The notes: generated from the letters alone by a model not told the origin. DNA of 8,840 nt from an uncultured cyanobacterium (GCA_945836835.1 CAMAML010000033.1:1-8840), one strand, 5' to 3'; positions 1-7,287 are shown, numbered from the stretch's first letter. Numbers and translations are program-made.

Positions 1-1
1 G

Positions 2-139
2 AATTATGCACCTAATGCCGTAGAATCCAAACTTGTACTTGATAATACTCCTTTGGGTACTACAATATTCTTAAAGGCGTCAAGAAGTATGAAGTTTGAG
101 GAAATTATCAAAAATATAAAGGGAGAAGTTAAGCTATGA
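2..139 (+). CDS. murF: MurF, UDP-MurNAc-tripeptide--D-Ala-D-Ala ligase, C-terminal end only
   Basis: This is the 3' end of a gene that begins before the window; 45 residues are visible, read in the frame starting at base 2 and ending at TGA 137-139. The readable tail contains the stretch FLKASRSMKFEEII, which matches the usual MurF C-terminus (a V-L-x-K-G/A-S-R-x-M-K-x-E-E pattern). MurF is the cytoplasmic ATP-dependent ligase that adds D-Ala-D-Ala to the UDP-MurNAc-tripeptide. Its stop overlaps the mraY start in an ATGA arrangement, which places it at the head of the visible operon. The catalytic domain is not in the window, so the call rests on this C-terminal motif plus the position directly before mraY, the usual order in mur clusters. 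Confidence 0.85.
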   Translation, partial: NYAPNAVESKLVLDNTPLGTTIFLKASRSMKFEEIIKNIKGEVKL

Positions 140-1116
140 TAATGATTACGGTGGCATTTATACTCTCAATGATTTTGAGTTTGTTGTTCGGGGTGCCGTA
201 TATAAGTTTTTTGAAAAAACATACAATCGGGCAGTACGTGAAGGATTGTGCCCCCGAAGCCCACGCAAAAAAACAGGGAACTCCGACCACCGGCGGGGTA
301 TTCATTGTTTTGGCAATAGTTATTGCCTCGTTCATAACGCTTTCGATGGCGGAAAGACTGAACAATATGTCGGTCATTGCGATTATAACCCTTTTATTCT
401 ACACTTTTGCGGGATTTCAGGATGATTATTTGAAAATAAAAGGGCATGCAAATGACGGGTTGTCCGCTAAGGGTAAACTTTTACGACAAATCGCAATAGC
501 GATGCTTCCGACATTTTTTGTGATGACCGCATACCCTTACGGTTCTACCGTATTCTTCGGGCATCATTCAATAAATTTAGGGTGGTTCTATCCGATTTTT
601 GCAATCCCCGTCATAACGGGGGCGTCAAACGCCTATAACCTTACGGACGGATTGGACGGGCTGGCGGCGTCGACGGGGGTGTTTGCGTTTTTGGGCGTAG
701 CGGCGGTTGCTTTATTGGGTGGGTATCCCGAATTGGCGATTATTGCCTCAACCGTTGCGGGAGCGTTGTTCGGGTTCTTGAGATATAATAAGCCGAAGGC
801 TGAAGTCTTTATGGGCGATACCGGCTCGCTTGCAATCGGCGGGTTGCTCGGAACTTTGGCGGTTATGGGTAAATTTGAACTCCTTTTGATTTTCCTTGGC
901 GGAGTTTTTGTTTGCGAAACGCTTTCCGTCATAATTCAGGTAGCGAGTTTTAAGACTACGGGGAAAAGAGTTTTCAAGATGGCACCGATACACCACCATT
1001 TTGAACTTCTCGGCTGGAGCGAAAAAAAGATTGTGATTGTTTTTGCTCTTACGTCCGCAGTTTTGGCGTTAATCTCGTTTGCAATCTACTTTCTTGGTAT
1101 GATAGGGGTGTTTTAA
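136..1116 (+). CDS. mraY: MraY, phospho-N-acetylmuramoyl-pentapeptide transferase
   Basis: Integral membrane enzyme that moves phospho-MurNAc-pentapeptide from UDP to undecaprenyl phosphate, making lipid I on the inner face of the cytoplasmic membrane. The 326 residues match the shorter family members (about 320-360). Family motifs appear in order: HAKKQGTPTTGG (43-54), the acidic DDYLK (96-100), NAYNLTDGLDGLA (165-177), MGDTGS (226-231) and the PIHHHFE histidine motif (284-290). About ten hydrophobic segments alternate with these cytoplasmic loops. ATG 136 is chosen over ATG 142 because GGGAG at 121-125 is at better spacing for it and because ATG 136 overlaps the murF stop by four bases, which suggests translational coupling. 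No key residue looks missing. Confidence 0.98.
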   Translation: MIMITVAFILSMILSLLFGVPYISFLKKHTIGQYVKDCAPEAHAKKQGTPTTGGVFIVLAIVIASFITLSMAERLNNMSVIAIITLLFYTFAGFQDDYLKIKGHANDGLSAKGKLLRQIAIAMLPTFFVMTAYPYGSTVFFGHHSINLGWFYPIFAIPVITGASNAYNLTDGLDGLAASTGVFAFLGVAAVALLGGYPELAIIASTVAGALFGFLRYNKPKAEVFMGDTGSLAIGGLLGTLAVMGKFELLLIFLGGVFVCETLSVIIQVASFKTTGKRVFKMAPIHHHFELLGWSEKKIVIVFALTSAVLALISFAIYFLGMIGVF

Positions 1117-1118
1117 TT

Positions 1119-2483
1119 ATGAAATACGAAAGTCGGAAGGGTGAAAAAGTTCTTGTTTTAGGTTTGTCCCTGAGCGGGGTGGCGGCTGCAAAGTTTTTAA
1201 AACGACATGGAGCGGATGTTTGGGTTACGGAATATTCGGCGGAAAAAGAAGAGCAAAAGCCGATTATTGAAGAACTGAAAGCTCTTGGGATACATGTTGA
1301 AACAGGCGGACACAGCGACGAGTTTATCGAAAATTCGACACTTGCAGTAACAAGTCCGAGCGTGCCTTTAGACAGCCCGATTATGGAAAAACTTAAAGAA
1401 AAAAATATAAAAGTCATCTCGGAAGTCGAGCTTGCGTCAAATTCGACCGAAAAGCCGTTTATTGCGATTACGGGGACTAACGGGAAAACCACGACGACCG
1501 CACTTACCGCCCACATTTTGAGCGAGAAATACGTTGCGGAACCTTGCGGAAATTACGGAAACCCGCCTTGCGATTTAGTCGACGACGGAAGAATTGATTA
1601 TTTCGTTTGCGAATGTTCATCTTTTCAGCTTGCTTATTCGGGGGAATTTGTGCCAAAAATTTCGGTGTTTACGAACTTTACCCCCGATCATATCACCTGG
1701 CACAAGACTTTGGACAATTATTTTGAGGCAAAAGCAAGGATTTTTAAGTACCCGCAAAGCCCTGCGTATTCTATATTGAACGCAAAAGACCCCAAATTGC
1801 TCGAGTTTTCAAAGCAAGCGGAGGGGACGGTATTCTTCTTCGGGGCGGAAGTCGGCGAAAACTGTTCTTACGTAAAAGACGGTGCAATTTTCTTTAAGCA
1901 AAACGGCGTTGAAGAAAAGATTATCAACGTAAAAGATTGCCCGTTTATAGGAGAACATAACTGGCAAAACGCCGAATGTGCAATCATTTGTGCAAAGTTA
2001 GAAGGAGTTGAGACCGAAAAAATTCGTGAAGGCATAATGAGTTTTAAAGTTCCCGAGCATAGATTCGAAAAGTTTGCCCAAAAAGGGGGGATAACTTTTT
2101 ACAACGACTCAAAGGCGACAAACCCCGAGGCGTCACTGGTTGCGATTAATTCGTTTAACGGCGAAGATGTCGTATTGATTGCGGGCGGACGGGACAAGCT
2201 CACGGATTTAGCGGAATTTTGTGAGGCGGTAAAAGAGCATATCTCAACGGTTATCCTAATCGGTGAGGCGACCGAAAGGTTTGAAGAGAACCTCATAAAC
2301 CACGGTGTTAAAAATATTTTGAGAGAAAACTCTCTGCTGGCTGCGGTCGATACTTCGATTTCTCTAAAGCCCGACGTGGTGTTATTGTCCCCTGCGTGTG
2401 CAAGTTTTGATATGTTCAGCGGTTATGAAGAAAGAGGAAGGGTGTTTAAGGCGGATGTCTTATCGAAAATCGGAAAGAATTAG
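1119..2483 (+). CDS. murD: MurD, UDP-MurNAc-L-alanine--D-glutamate ligase
   Basis: Cytoplasmic ATP-dependent Mur ligase that adds D-glutamate to UDP-MurNAc-L-Ala. At 454 residues it has normal MurD length. An N-terminal Rossmann-type UDP-binding domain (VLVLGLSLSGVAA, 11-23) is followed by the P-loop GTNGKTT (119-125), CECSSFQL (164-171), NFTPDHITWH (186-195), a lysine in the YFEAKARIFK stretch (K205, where the family has a carbamylated Lys), GEHNWQN (278-284), EHRFE (313-317), YNDSKATNP (328-336) and the C-terminal SPACASFDMF and EERG motifs (424-440). The last motifs are typical of MurD rather than MurC, MurE or MurF. The start lies two bases after the mraY stop, with AGGGGTG at 1104-1110 as SD. 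It overlaps the downstream ftsW start. Confidence 0.97.
   Translation: MKYESRKGEKVLVLGLSLSGVAAAKFLKRHGADVWVTEYSAEKEEQKPIIEELKALGIHVETGGHSDEFIENSTLAVTSPSVPLDSPIMEKLKEKNIKVISEVELASNSTEKPFIAITGTNGKTTTTALTAHILSEKYVAEPCGNYGNPPCDLVDDGRIDYFVCECSSFQLAYSGEFVPKISVFTNFTPDHITWHKTLDNYFEAKARIFKYPQSPAYSILNAKDPKLLEFSKQAEGTVFFFGAEVGENCSYVKDGAIFFKQNGVEEKIINVKDCPFIGEHNWQNAECAIICAKLEGVETEKIREGIMSFKVPEHRFEKFAQKGGITFYNDSKATNPEASLVAINSFNGEDVVLIAGGRDKLTDLAEFCEAVKEHISTVILIGEATERFEENLINHGVKNILRENSLLAAVDTSISLKPDVVLLSPACASFDMFSGYEERGRVFKADVLSKIGKN
2433..2442 (+). promoter_or_regulatory. Ribosome binding site deciding the ftsW start
   Basis: The purine run AGAGGAAGGG lies inside the 3' end of murD, 12 bases before ATG 2455. 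It cannot serve the in-frame ATGs at 2398 or 2425, which lie upstream of it. The spacing is longer than ideal, and AAGGCGG directly before the ATG is too close to act alone, so ftsW is probably also coupled to murD translation. Confidence 0.5.
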
Positions 2484-3645
2484 GGATAAATATATCGAAG
2501 AGCATAAAAATCGGCATTTGCAAAGCGTTATCACGTCCTCACCCGACCGAGCTTTGCTTATCACGGTTACATTCCTTGTAATCATTGGGTTTATGGCGAT
2601 ATTTTCGGCGTCTGCCCCAAAATGTCTGGAAGAAGGCGGAAACCCCGCTCAATTCCTTTTAAAACAGATGTTATGTTTTGTTGTCGGGTTTATCGGGCTG
2701 AAGTTCTTTTCAAACTACGACTATAAAAAACTTGCCGACTGGAACGTAATATTTGCGGGAGTGATAATCGTTTTATTAATTTTGGTTGACTTTACACCGT
2801 TAGGGGTAATGGTTAACGGTGCAAAACGCTGGATAAATCTTCTCGGGTTTCAGCTTCAGCCGTCAGAGTTTGCAAAACCTGCGGTCGTGTTGATGCTTGC
2901 CTCGATTTTCAGGAAAGATGCGGATTTGTTTGACCAAAACAAATGGACTACGGCGTTTTTGCCGATAATTTTTATGCTCGGTCTAATCTTTATCCAGCCG
3001 AACCTGTCGATGGTAATTTTGCTTTTGTCCACGTCGGTTGTAATGTTTTTGAGTGCGAACGGGTCTTTGAAGCTGTTTTTCAGTGTTGCGGGTGCGGGAC
3101 TTTTTAGCGTAATCGTTGCGGCAACGACGATTATTAAGCCTTATCAGATGCAACGTATTGTTACTTGGCGTCATCCCGAACTTGACCCGCAGGGTGCAGG
3201 CTACAACATTATTCAATCTCTGATTGCGTTTGCCTCGGGAGGGCTTACGGGGGTCGGTTACGGCGGGTCAATCCAAAAACTCTCATACCTTCCCGAATGC
3301 CATACTGACTTTATCTTTGCGATTATTGCGGAAGAATTTGGCTGGATAGGTTGCGTCCTGATATTGGGGCTGTTTTGGACGTTTATCCATAGAGGACTTA
3401 TTATTGCATCCCGTTGTCCCGATATGTTCGGAAAGTTGCTTGCGGTTGGGATAACTTTCTCTATCGGGTTTCAAGCGTTTTTGAACGTAAGCGTCGCAAG
3501 TTCTTTCTTCCCGACAACGGGTGTCCCTTTGCCGTTCATAAGTTACGGCGGTTCGTCTTTGATTGTGTCACTTTGCATGGTCGGGATTTTGCTGAATATT
3601 TCAAAGAAAAAGATTAAGAAAATAAGGAATGTTGAAAATGTCTAA
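2455..3645 (+). CDS. ftsW: FtsW, SEDS-family lipid II polymerase (septal peptidoglycan glycosyltransferase)
   Basis: Polytopic membrane enzyme of the SEDS family (FtsW/RodA/SpoVE) that polymerises lipid II, normally with a partner class B PBP at the division septum. With ATG 2455 as start it has 396 residues. After a basic cytoplasmic N-terminus (1-32) come roughly ten hydrophobic segments with SEDS motifs: NGAKRW (121-126), QPSEFAKP (135-142), the GAGYN loop (247-251), SGGLTGVGYG (261-270), HTDFIFAIIAEE (283-294; Asp285 is the position usually taken as catalytic) and PTTGVPLPFISYGGSS (353-368). Position between murD and murG favours FtsW, or the SpoVE equivalent, over RodA. In-frame ATGs at 2398 and 2425 lie deeper inside murD and lack a good SD; AGAGGAAGGG (2433-2442) favours 2455, though its spacing is long. 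The overlap with murD is 29 bases. Confidence 0.94.
   Translation: MSYRKSERIRDKYIEEHKNRHLQSVITSSPDRALLITVTFLVIIGFMAIFSASAPKCLEEGGNPAQFLLKQMLCFVVGFIGLKFFSNYDYKKLADWNVIFAGVIIVLLILVDFTPLGVMVNGAKRWINLLGFQLQPSEFAKPAVVLMLASIFRKDADLFDQNKWTTAFLPIIFMLGLIFIQPNLSMVILLLSTSVVMFLSANGSLKLFFSVAGAGLFSVIVAATTIIKPYQMQRIVTWRHPELDPQGAGYNIIQSLIAFASGGLTGVGYGGSIQKLSYLPECHTDFIFAIIAEEFGWIGCVLILGLFWTFIHRGLIIASRCPDMFGKLLAVGITFSIGFQAFLNVSVASSFFPTTGVPLPFISYGGSSLIVSLCMVGILLNISKKKIKKIRNVENV
3624..3628 (+). promoter_or_regulatory. Ribosome binding site deciding the murG start
   Basis: AAGGA lies in the last codons of ftsW, nine bases before ATG 3638. It abuts or overlaps the alternative in-frame ATG at 3629, which it therefore could not serve. 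This favours the shorter, 366-residue MurG. Confidence 0.65.
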
Positions 3646-4738
3646 TCGAACATATTTTGTGACGGGCGGAGGTACGGGCGGACATATTTATCCCGCCGTT
3701 GCGGTGGCGGACGCACTTGTCGCAGGCGGCGACAGGGTTTATTATGTCGGCAACAAGTCTAACCTTGAATACGATATTGTATCCGATAAGGGGTACAAAT
3801 TTTTGTCGGTGAATGTTCATGGAATGCCGAGGCGTCTAAGTTTTGAGCTGGTTAAATGGGTGTTTCAGTTGGGCTTTGCGGTGTTAAAAAACATTTTTTA
3901 CATAATCAAATACAAGCCCGATGCGGTTTTTGGGACGGGCGGGTATGTTTCCGCACCCTCTCTTATTGCCGCAAAGATTTTGGGCAAACCTTATATGATG
4001 CACGACTGTGACGCACAACCGGGGCTTGTCACAAGAAAACTTTCGCTGTACGCCAAAGCAGTTTCCGTTGCATTTGAAAGTGCAAACAAGTTTATTAAAA
4101 ATAAAAATATTTATGTAAACGGAAACCCTATCCGCCCTGCATTTAAGACCTTGTCTAAACTTGAGGCTCGAAAGAGTTTGGGGCTTGAGGACAGGCTCTC
4201 CCTTTGCATAATGGGCGGCTCTCAGGGTGCAAGAACAATTAATGATGCAGCTGTCGCTTTGTTGAAAAAATTGAGCGAAGAATACGGATTGCAAATAATT
4301 TTTCAAACGGGAAAGAAGAATTTTGAGCGGGTTGTGGAGCAGATAGTTCAAGTTTATCCCGATTACGAGAAAAATCCCGCAATAATAGTGCGTCCGTATT
4401 TTGAAGATATGGTATCAGTCTTGAAGTCATCGGATATAGCGATTTCTCGGGCGGGTTCACTGAGTTTGTCCGAGTTGGAGGCGGCGGGCGTTGCCTCAAT
4501 CCTCATCCCGTACCCGCACGCAGCGGCGGACCATCAGCGTAAAAACGCAAAATATATGCTCGAAAAAGGAGCGTCACTATATTTAGAGGACGACGAAACA
4601 AATGAAGGTACGCTTGGCGAACTTATTTTGTCCCTCGTAACCGATGAAGAAAAACGGAAAACAATGCAACAAAACGCACTGTCGCTTGCAAAATACGACG
4701 GAGTAGAGAAGATTGCAGAACAACTGAGCATAATCTAA
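3638..4738 (+). CDS. murG: MurG, UDP-GlcNAc:undecaprenyl-PP-MurNAc-pentapeptide GlcNAc transferase
   Basis: Peripheral membrane GT28 glycosyltransferase that adds GlcNAc to lipid I, giving lipid II on the cytoplasmic face. The 366-residue product (start ATG 3638) has the two-domain GT-B layout: glycine loop GGGTGGHIYPA (10-20), second glycine motif FGTGGYVSAP (98-107), GGSQGART (193-200), and the UDP-GlcNAc-binding segment SRAGSLSLSELEAAG (270-284), followed by PYPHAAADHQ (291-300). The hydrophobic patch around 70-90 fits the membrane-contact face. One oddity is the acceptor-domain motif near residue 121: it reads MHDCDAQPG, where E. coli-type MurG has HEQN followed by a PG or AG. The start overlaps the ftsW stop by eight bases. 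It is the last gene of the operon before a terminator hairpin. Confidence 0.96.
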   Translation: MSNRTYFVTGGGTGGHIYPAVAVADALVAGGDRVYYVGNKSNLEYDIVSDKGYKFLSVNVHGMPRRLSFELVKWVFQLGFAVLKNIFYIIKYKPDAVFGTGGYVSAPSLIAAKILGKPYMMHDCDAQPGLVTRKLSLYAKAVSVAFESANKFIKNKNIYVNGNPIRPAFKTLSKLEARKSLGLEDRLSLCIMGGSQGARTINDAAVALLKKLSEEYGLQIIFQTGKKNFERVVEQIVQVYPDYEKNPAIIVRPYFEDMVSVLKSSDIAISRAGSLSLSELEAAGVASILIPYPHAAADHQRKNAKYMLEKGASLYLEDDETNEGTLGELILSLVTDEEKRKTMQQNALSLAKYDGVEKIAEQLSII

Positions 4739-4781
4739 AATAAGCCCTCCTCATACACAACAAAAAATAAAAACTCATATA

Positions 4782-4818
4782 AAAAAACGACACGCAACTA
4801 GAATGGGTGCCGTTTTTT
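4782..4818. terminator. Terminator hairpin between convergent murG and the WYDxDP-repeat gene
   Basis: The arms 4782-4793 and 4807-4818 pair over 12 positions around a 13-base loop: six A-T pairs plus a GC-containing core (CGACAC against GTGCCG). On the + strand there is one A-C mismatch (4790/4810). In the - strand transcript the same pair becomes a G-U wobble, so the stem is continuous in that direction. T runs lie on both sides, so it can act for both strands but looks better for the murA-side transcript. The stop of the - strand gene lies 12 bases from the arm. Confidence 0.7.
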
Positions 4819-4829
4819 GTTATTCTTTC

Positions 4830-5168
4830 TTAATCGTTGCCGTTTGGGCTTTTGTAGTCAATCCCGAGTTCTTTCAGTGTTCTGATAAAGTTTTGAGCAC
4901 AAATTCTTTGAGCTTCGGGAGGGACTATCCTCAAAATTTCCACCGTCCTTGATATAATCGGGTCTTTGTCGTACCAACGACTGTTTGCATTTGCGGGCTT
5001 AAACCTTGTATAAAACTCTTCGACCTTGTCCTTGCCGACTTTTTCTTCAATCTTATGCAAGAAAATCTCAGCCTGTGCGTGCAATTCTTCCTGATAGTTT
5101 CTCAAAAGTTCGATGACTTCGAGAAGTAACGGATCGTGATCATACCAGCGTTTATATGTAGGACTCAT
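4830..5168 (-). CDS. Small protein with two WYDxDP tandem repeats, function unknown
   Basis: I do not recognise a named family with a known function. The 112-residue product is soluble, charged and probably helical, with no signal peptide or membrane segment. It consists of two copies of one unit: residues 6-45 open with KRWYDHDP and residues 63-103 with SRWYDKDP. Each is followed by a leucine/isoleucine-rich helix (EVIELLR against RTVEILR) and a second amphipathic helix (HAQAEIFLHKIEE against CAQNFIRTLKE). A linker rich in charged residues, Asn and Ala separates them. ATG 5168 is chosen because GGAAGG (5185-5180) stands 11 bases before it; the longer frame from 5216 lacks such a site and would overlap murA by 65 bases. 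As called, it overlaps the murA 3' end by 17 bases, so it is cotranscribed with murA and ends at the terminator. Confidence 0.85.
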   Translation of the reverse strand: MSPTYKRWYDHDPLLLEVIELLRNYQEELHAQAEIFLHKIEEKVGKDKVEEFYTRFKPANANSRWYDKDPIISRTVEILRIVPPEAQRICAQNFIRTLKELGIDYKSPNGND

Positions 5169-6480
5169 TTTTCTGTTTTCCTTCCGTAAAGTTCTGAGGT
5201 GAAACGATTGCATCATCTCGTCGTTCTATCTTTCCTCCTAACAATCTTAACTTAGATTCAAATTTTTCGTATCCTCTATCTATATGATGTAAGTTTTCGA
5301 TTTCGGAAACACCGTCAGCCATCAACGCCGCAACAACAAGCGAGGCACCCGCTCTGAGGTCGCTTGCGACAAGCCCCGCCCCCGTGAGCTTTTTAACCCC
5401 TTTGATTATGGCATGGTTTCTGTCTTGGTGAATATCAGCCCCCATACGTCTCAGTTCAGGAACTTGCATAAATCTGTTTTCATACAGACTTTCCGTGATA
5501 ATTCCGACCCCGTTTGCGGTTGAAAGCAGTGTCATGGCCATTGACTGCAAGTCTGTCGGGAACCCCGGATAAGGTTGGGTTACAAAATTAATCGAATTTA
5601 GGCGGTTTTTGCAACTTACTTCCAAAACATTCGGCTCAAGGAGCTTAATGTTTGCTCCCATTTTCAGGAGTTTATCCGTGAAGAAGGTCAAATGTGCGGG
5701 GAAAACATTTTTGATAATCCCTTTTCCTCTTGTAGCAATGAAAGCCGACATGTAAGTTCCCGCCTCAATTCTGTCCGGAATAGTCGTATATTCTATTGCG
5801 TGAAGTTGTTCGGGTTTTACGCCGTTGATAACGATTTCGGAGGTTCCCGCACCGCTCACGTCAGCTCCTAAAGTGTTCAAAAAGTTTGCCAAATCAACGA
5901 TTTCAGGCTCTTGTGCCGCATTTTGTATCCTTGTTGCACCGTTTGCCAAAATCGCCGCAAGCATAATGTTTTCGGTAGCACCGACCGACGGGATGTCAAG
6001 GCAAATATCAGCACCCGTGAGTTTGTTCGCTTTTGCGTGGACGTAACCGTTTTCAATCTTTATTTTTGCACCGAGCGCCTCTAAACCTTTGATATGAAAA
6101 TCGACCCGTCTTTCGCCGATTGCACAACCGCCCGGGAGTGCGACAATCGCCTCTTTACAACGAGACATCAAAGCACCCAAAATTATGAACGAGGCACGCA
6201 TCTTGCTGACAAGTTCATACTTTGCGGTGATACTCGTCAAATCCGTCGCGTCAATCACTATAGATTTTTCCCTCTTATCATAAACCGTCTTTGCACCAAG
6301 ATCTGCAATAACGTTGAGCATAATTTCAACGTCCGTCAGATCCGGCACGTTATAAATCTTCGTGGCACCCTTAGCCAAAATAGCCGCTGCCATAAGTTTC
6401 AGCACGGAGTTCTTTGCTCCGCCTATTTCTACTTCCCCTTTTAATGGTGTTCCGCCTTTAATATAAAATTTTTGAGTCAA
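5152..6480 (-). CDS. murA: MurA, UDP-N-acetylglucosamine 1-carboxyvinyltransferase
   Basis: Cytoplasmic enzyme that transfers enolpyruvate from PEP to UDP-GlcNAc, the first committed step of peptidoglycan synthesis and the target of fosfomycin. The 442 residues fit the family, slightly longer than usual (about 420) because of a polar C-terminal tail (430-442). Motifs: GGAKN (20-24, with the conserved Lys23), LPGGCAIGERRVD (115-127; Cys119 is the PEP-reactive cysteine, so fosfomycin sensitivity is expected), PDRIEAGTYM (235-244), GFPTDLQS (306-313, catalytic Asp310), DLRAGASL (374-381) and HIDRGYE (399-405). The start is TTG 6480: the upstream frame soon hits TAG, and the N-terminus then aligns with the family. 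An upstream promoter and SD are listed separately. It is transcribed convergently to the mur operon and heads its own two-gene unit. Confidence 0.97.
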   Translation of the reverse strand: MTQKFYIKGGTPLKGEVEIGGAKNSVLKLMAAAILAKGATKIYNVPDLTDVEIMLNVIADLGAKTVYDKREKSIVIDATDLTSITAKYELVSKMRASFIILGALMSRCKEAIVALPGGCAIGERRVDFHIKGLEALGAKIKIENGYVHAKANKLTGADICLDIPSVGATENIMLAAILANGATRIQNAAQEPEIVDLANFLNTLGADVSGAGTSEIVINGVKPEQLHAIEYTTIPDRIEAGTYMSAFIATRGKGIIKNVFPAHLTFFTDKLLKMGANIKLLEPNVLEVSCKNRLNSINFVTQPYPGFPTDLQSMAMTLLSTANGVGIITESLYENRFMQVPELRRMGADIHQDRNHAIIKGVKKLTGAGLVASDLRAGASLVVAALMADGVSEIENLHHIDRGYEKFESKLRLLGGKIERRDDAIVSPQNFTEGKQKNESYI

Positions 6481-6484
6481 TTTT

Positions 6485-6489
6485 CCTCC
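6485..6489 (-). promoter_or_regulatory. Ribosome binding site for the TTG start of murA
   Basis: On the - strand GGAGG is followed by AAAA and then TTG (6480-6478). The spacing of four bases is short, but the match is strong and there is no other possible start upstream in frame before a stop. Confidence 0.75.
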
Positions 6490-6524
6490 GGAAAATACTT
6501 TCTTAATAATCTCACACTAATATA

Positions 6525-6553
6525 ATAATACAACCATAATCGCTTTGTGTAAA
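6525..6553 (-). promoter_or_regulatory. Probable sigma-70/A promoter of murA
   Basis: Read on the - strand, TTTACA (6553-6548) is followed by exactly 17 bases and then TATTAT (6530-6525). Each hexamer differs from consensus at one position. Transcription would begin near 6518, leaving a leader of about 38 bases to the TTG start. No riboswitch-like fold is visible in so short a leader. Confidence 0.65.
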
Positions 6554-6625
6554 TAAGTTAAATAATGTAAAGAAATTTGTTATAAAATTTTTAGCGTAAA
6601 GCGAATTTTTTATGGGATTTTGTTG

Positions 6626-6631
6626 TATAAT
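6626..6631 (+). promoter_or_regulatory. Possible -10 element for the carbonic anhydrase gene
   Basis: A perfect TATAAT stands 31 bases before the TTG start. No good -35 hexamer lies 16-18 bases upstream (that region reads GAATTT), so either the promoter is weak or an activator is needed, or the match is chance in AT-rich DNA. With the murA promoter it would form a divergent pair. Confidence 0.4.
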
Positions 6632-6648
6632 GTTTTTGTGAAAAACTT

Positions 6649-6655
6649 AGGAGGG
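6649..6655 (+). promoter_or_regulatory. Ribosome binding site for the TTG start of the carbonic anhydrase gene
   Basis: AGGAGGG lies seven bases before TTG 6663, near-ideal sequence and spacing, which fixes this non-ATG start. Confidence 0.8.
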
Positions 6656-6662
6656 ACGCATT

Positions 6663-7247
6663 TTGAGAGAAATTCCGCAAATCGCAAAACAAGAATTGAC
6701 AAAACTTTTAGAGGGCAACAAGAATTTTATCAACGGCAGACCGACCGCAAAGAATATGTGCCTCAAGACCCTGCAAAGCCTTGCACTGTATCAGGAACCT
6801 TACGCATGCGTCCTCAGTTGTTCGGACTCCCGCGTCGTGCCTGAGATAATTTTTGATTGCGGAATAGGCGAACTTTTCGTGGTAAGGGTTGCGGGGATTG
6901 CCGTCGGACCGAACGTAAAAGAAAGTATCGAGTACGCCGTAAAAAAACTTCACGTTCCACTGCTAATCCTTTTAGGGCATGACGACTGCGGGGTTATGAA
7001 ATACGCAAACGAACAGTATCCGTCTATGCCTGAAGAGTTTCAATCCATTTTAAAATGCGTCTATCCCGTCATCGACGGTAAGGGAAAATTCGACTGCAAC
7101 AACCTTTTTGCACGCAAGCACACCGTATGGGTCGAAGATTATTTGCTCAAAAACTCCAAAATAATAAGTTCTGCGGTCGAAGAAGGCAGGCTCTACATTG
7201 CGAAATGCCACTTCGACCACAACACGGGCGAAGTCAGTCTGATATAG
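6663..7247 (+). CDS. Beta-class carbonic anhydrase
   Basis: Zinc enzyme interconverting CO2 and bicarbonate in the cytoplasm, supplying bicarbonate for carboxylases and helping pH balance. The 194 residues match the usual length. Zinc ligands are visible: Cys53 in CSDSR (53-57, with the Asp55-Arg57 dyad) and His106/Cys109 in GHDDCG (105-110). The C-terminal NTGEV (187-191) is also typical of the family, and no signal peptide is present. Two positions depart from the commonest pattern: the segment after the first motif reads RVAGIA (75-80) where many members have RNAGN, and the His-Cys motif has two aspartates. TTG 6663 is chosen for its SD, and the protein N-terminus fits the family. It stands alone between a divergent murA and a transporter gene; the weak hairpin after it may end the transcript. 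Confidence 0.93.
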   Translation: MREIPQIAKQELTKLLEGNKNFINGRPTAKNMCLKTLQSLALYQEPYACVLSCSDSRVVPEIIFDCGIGELFVVRVAGIAVGPNVKESIEYAVKKLHVPLLILLGHDDCGVMKYANEQYPSMPEEFQSILKCVYPVIDGKGKFDCNNLFARKHTVWVEDYLLKNSKIISSAVEEGRLYIAKCHFDHNTGEVSLI

Positions 7248-7270
7248 CTTCCGGGAAGCAGAGTTTTTTT
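7247..7270 (+). terminator. Possible weak terminator after the carbonic anhydrase gene
   Basis: GCTTC (7247-7251) and GAAGC (7255-7259) form a 5-bp stem with a CGG loop, starting in the stop codon. A run of seven T follows, but only after four unpaired bases (AGAG), so efficiency may be modest. Confidence 0.5.
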
Positions 7271-7275
7271 GTTTA

Positions 7276-7284
7276 TGTTATACT
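7276..7284 (+). promoter_or_regulatory. Possible extended -10 promoter for the YuiF-like transporter
   Basis: TGTTATACT fits the extended -10 form (TG, one base, then TATACT, one mismatch to TATAAT). No -35 hexamer is evident. A start point six to nine bases downstream would fall at 7290-7293, between the two in-frame ATGs at 7288 and 7294, giving a nearly leaderless mRNA for the second. Confidence 0.4.
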
Positions 7285-7287
7285 CAA

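Noticed and set aside
1049..1516. 155-codon - strand ORF across mraY and murD
   Set aside because: It lies opposite conserved coding sequence including the MurD P-loop; it has low-complexity Ser/Phe-rich content and no SD support.
2398..2454. N-terminal extension of ftsW from ATG 2398 or 2425
   Set aside because: These starts would sit 57-86 bases inside murD with no SD, whereas a purine-rich SD precedes ATG 2455.
3884..4351. 155-codon - strand ORF within murG
   Set aside because: It is a mirror frame of a well conserved gene, with no recognisable domain.
6094..6444. 116-codon + strand ORF within murA
   Set aside because: It lies opposite the MurA N-terminal domain, with no motif and no SD.
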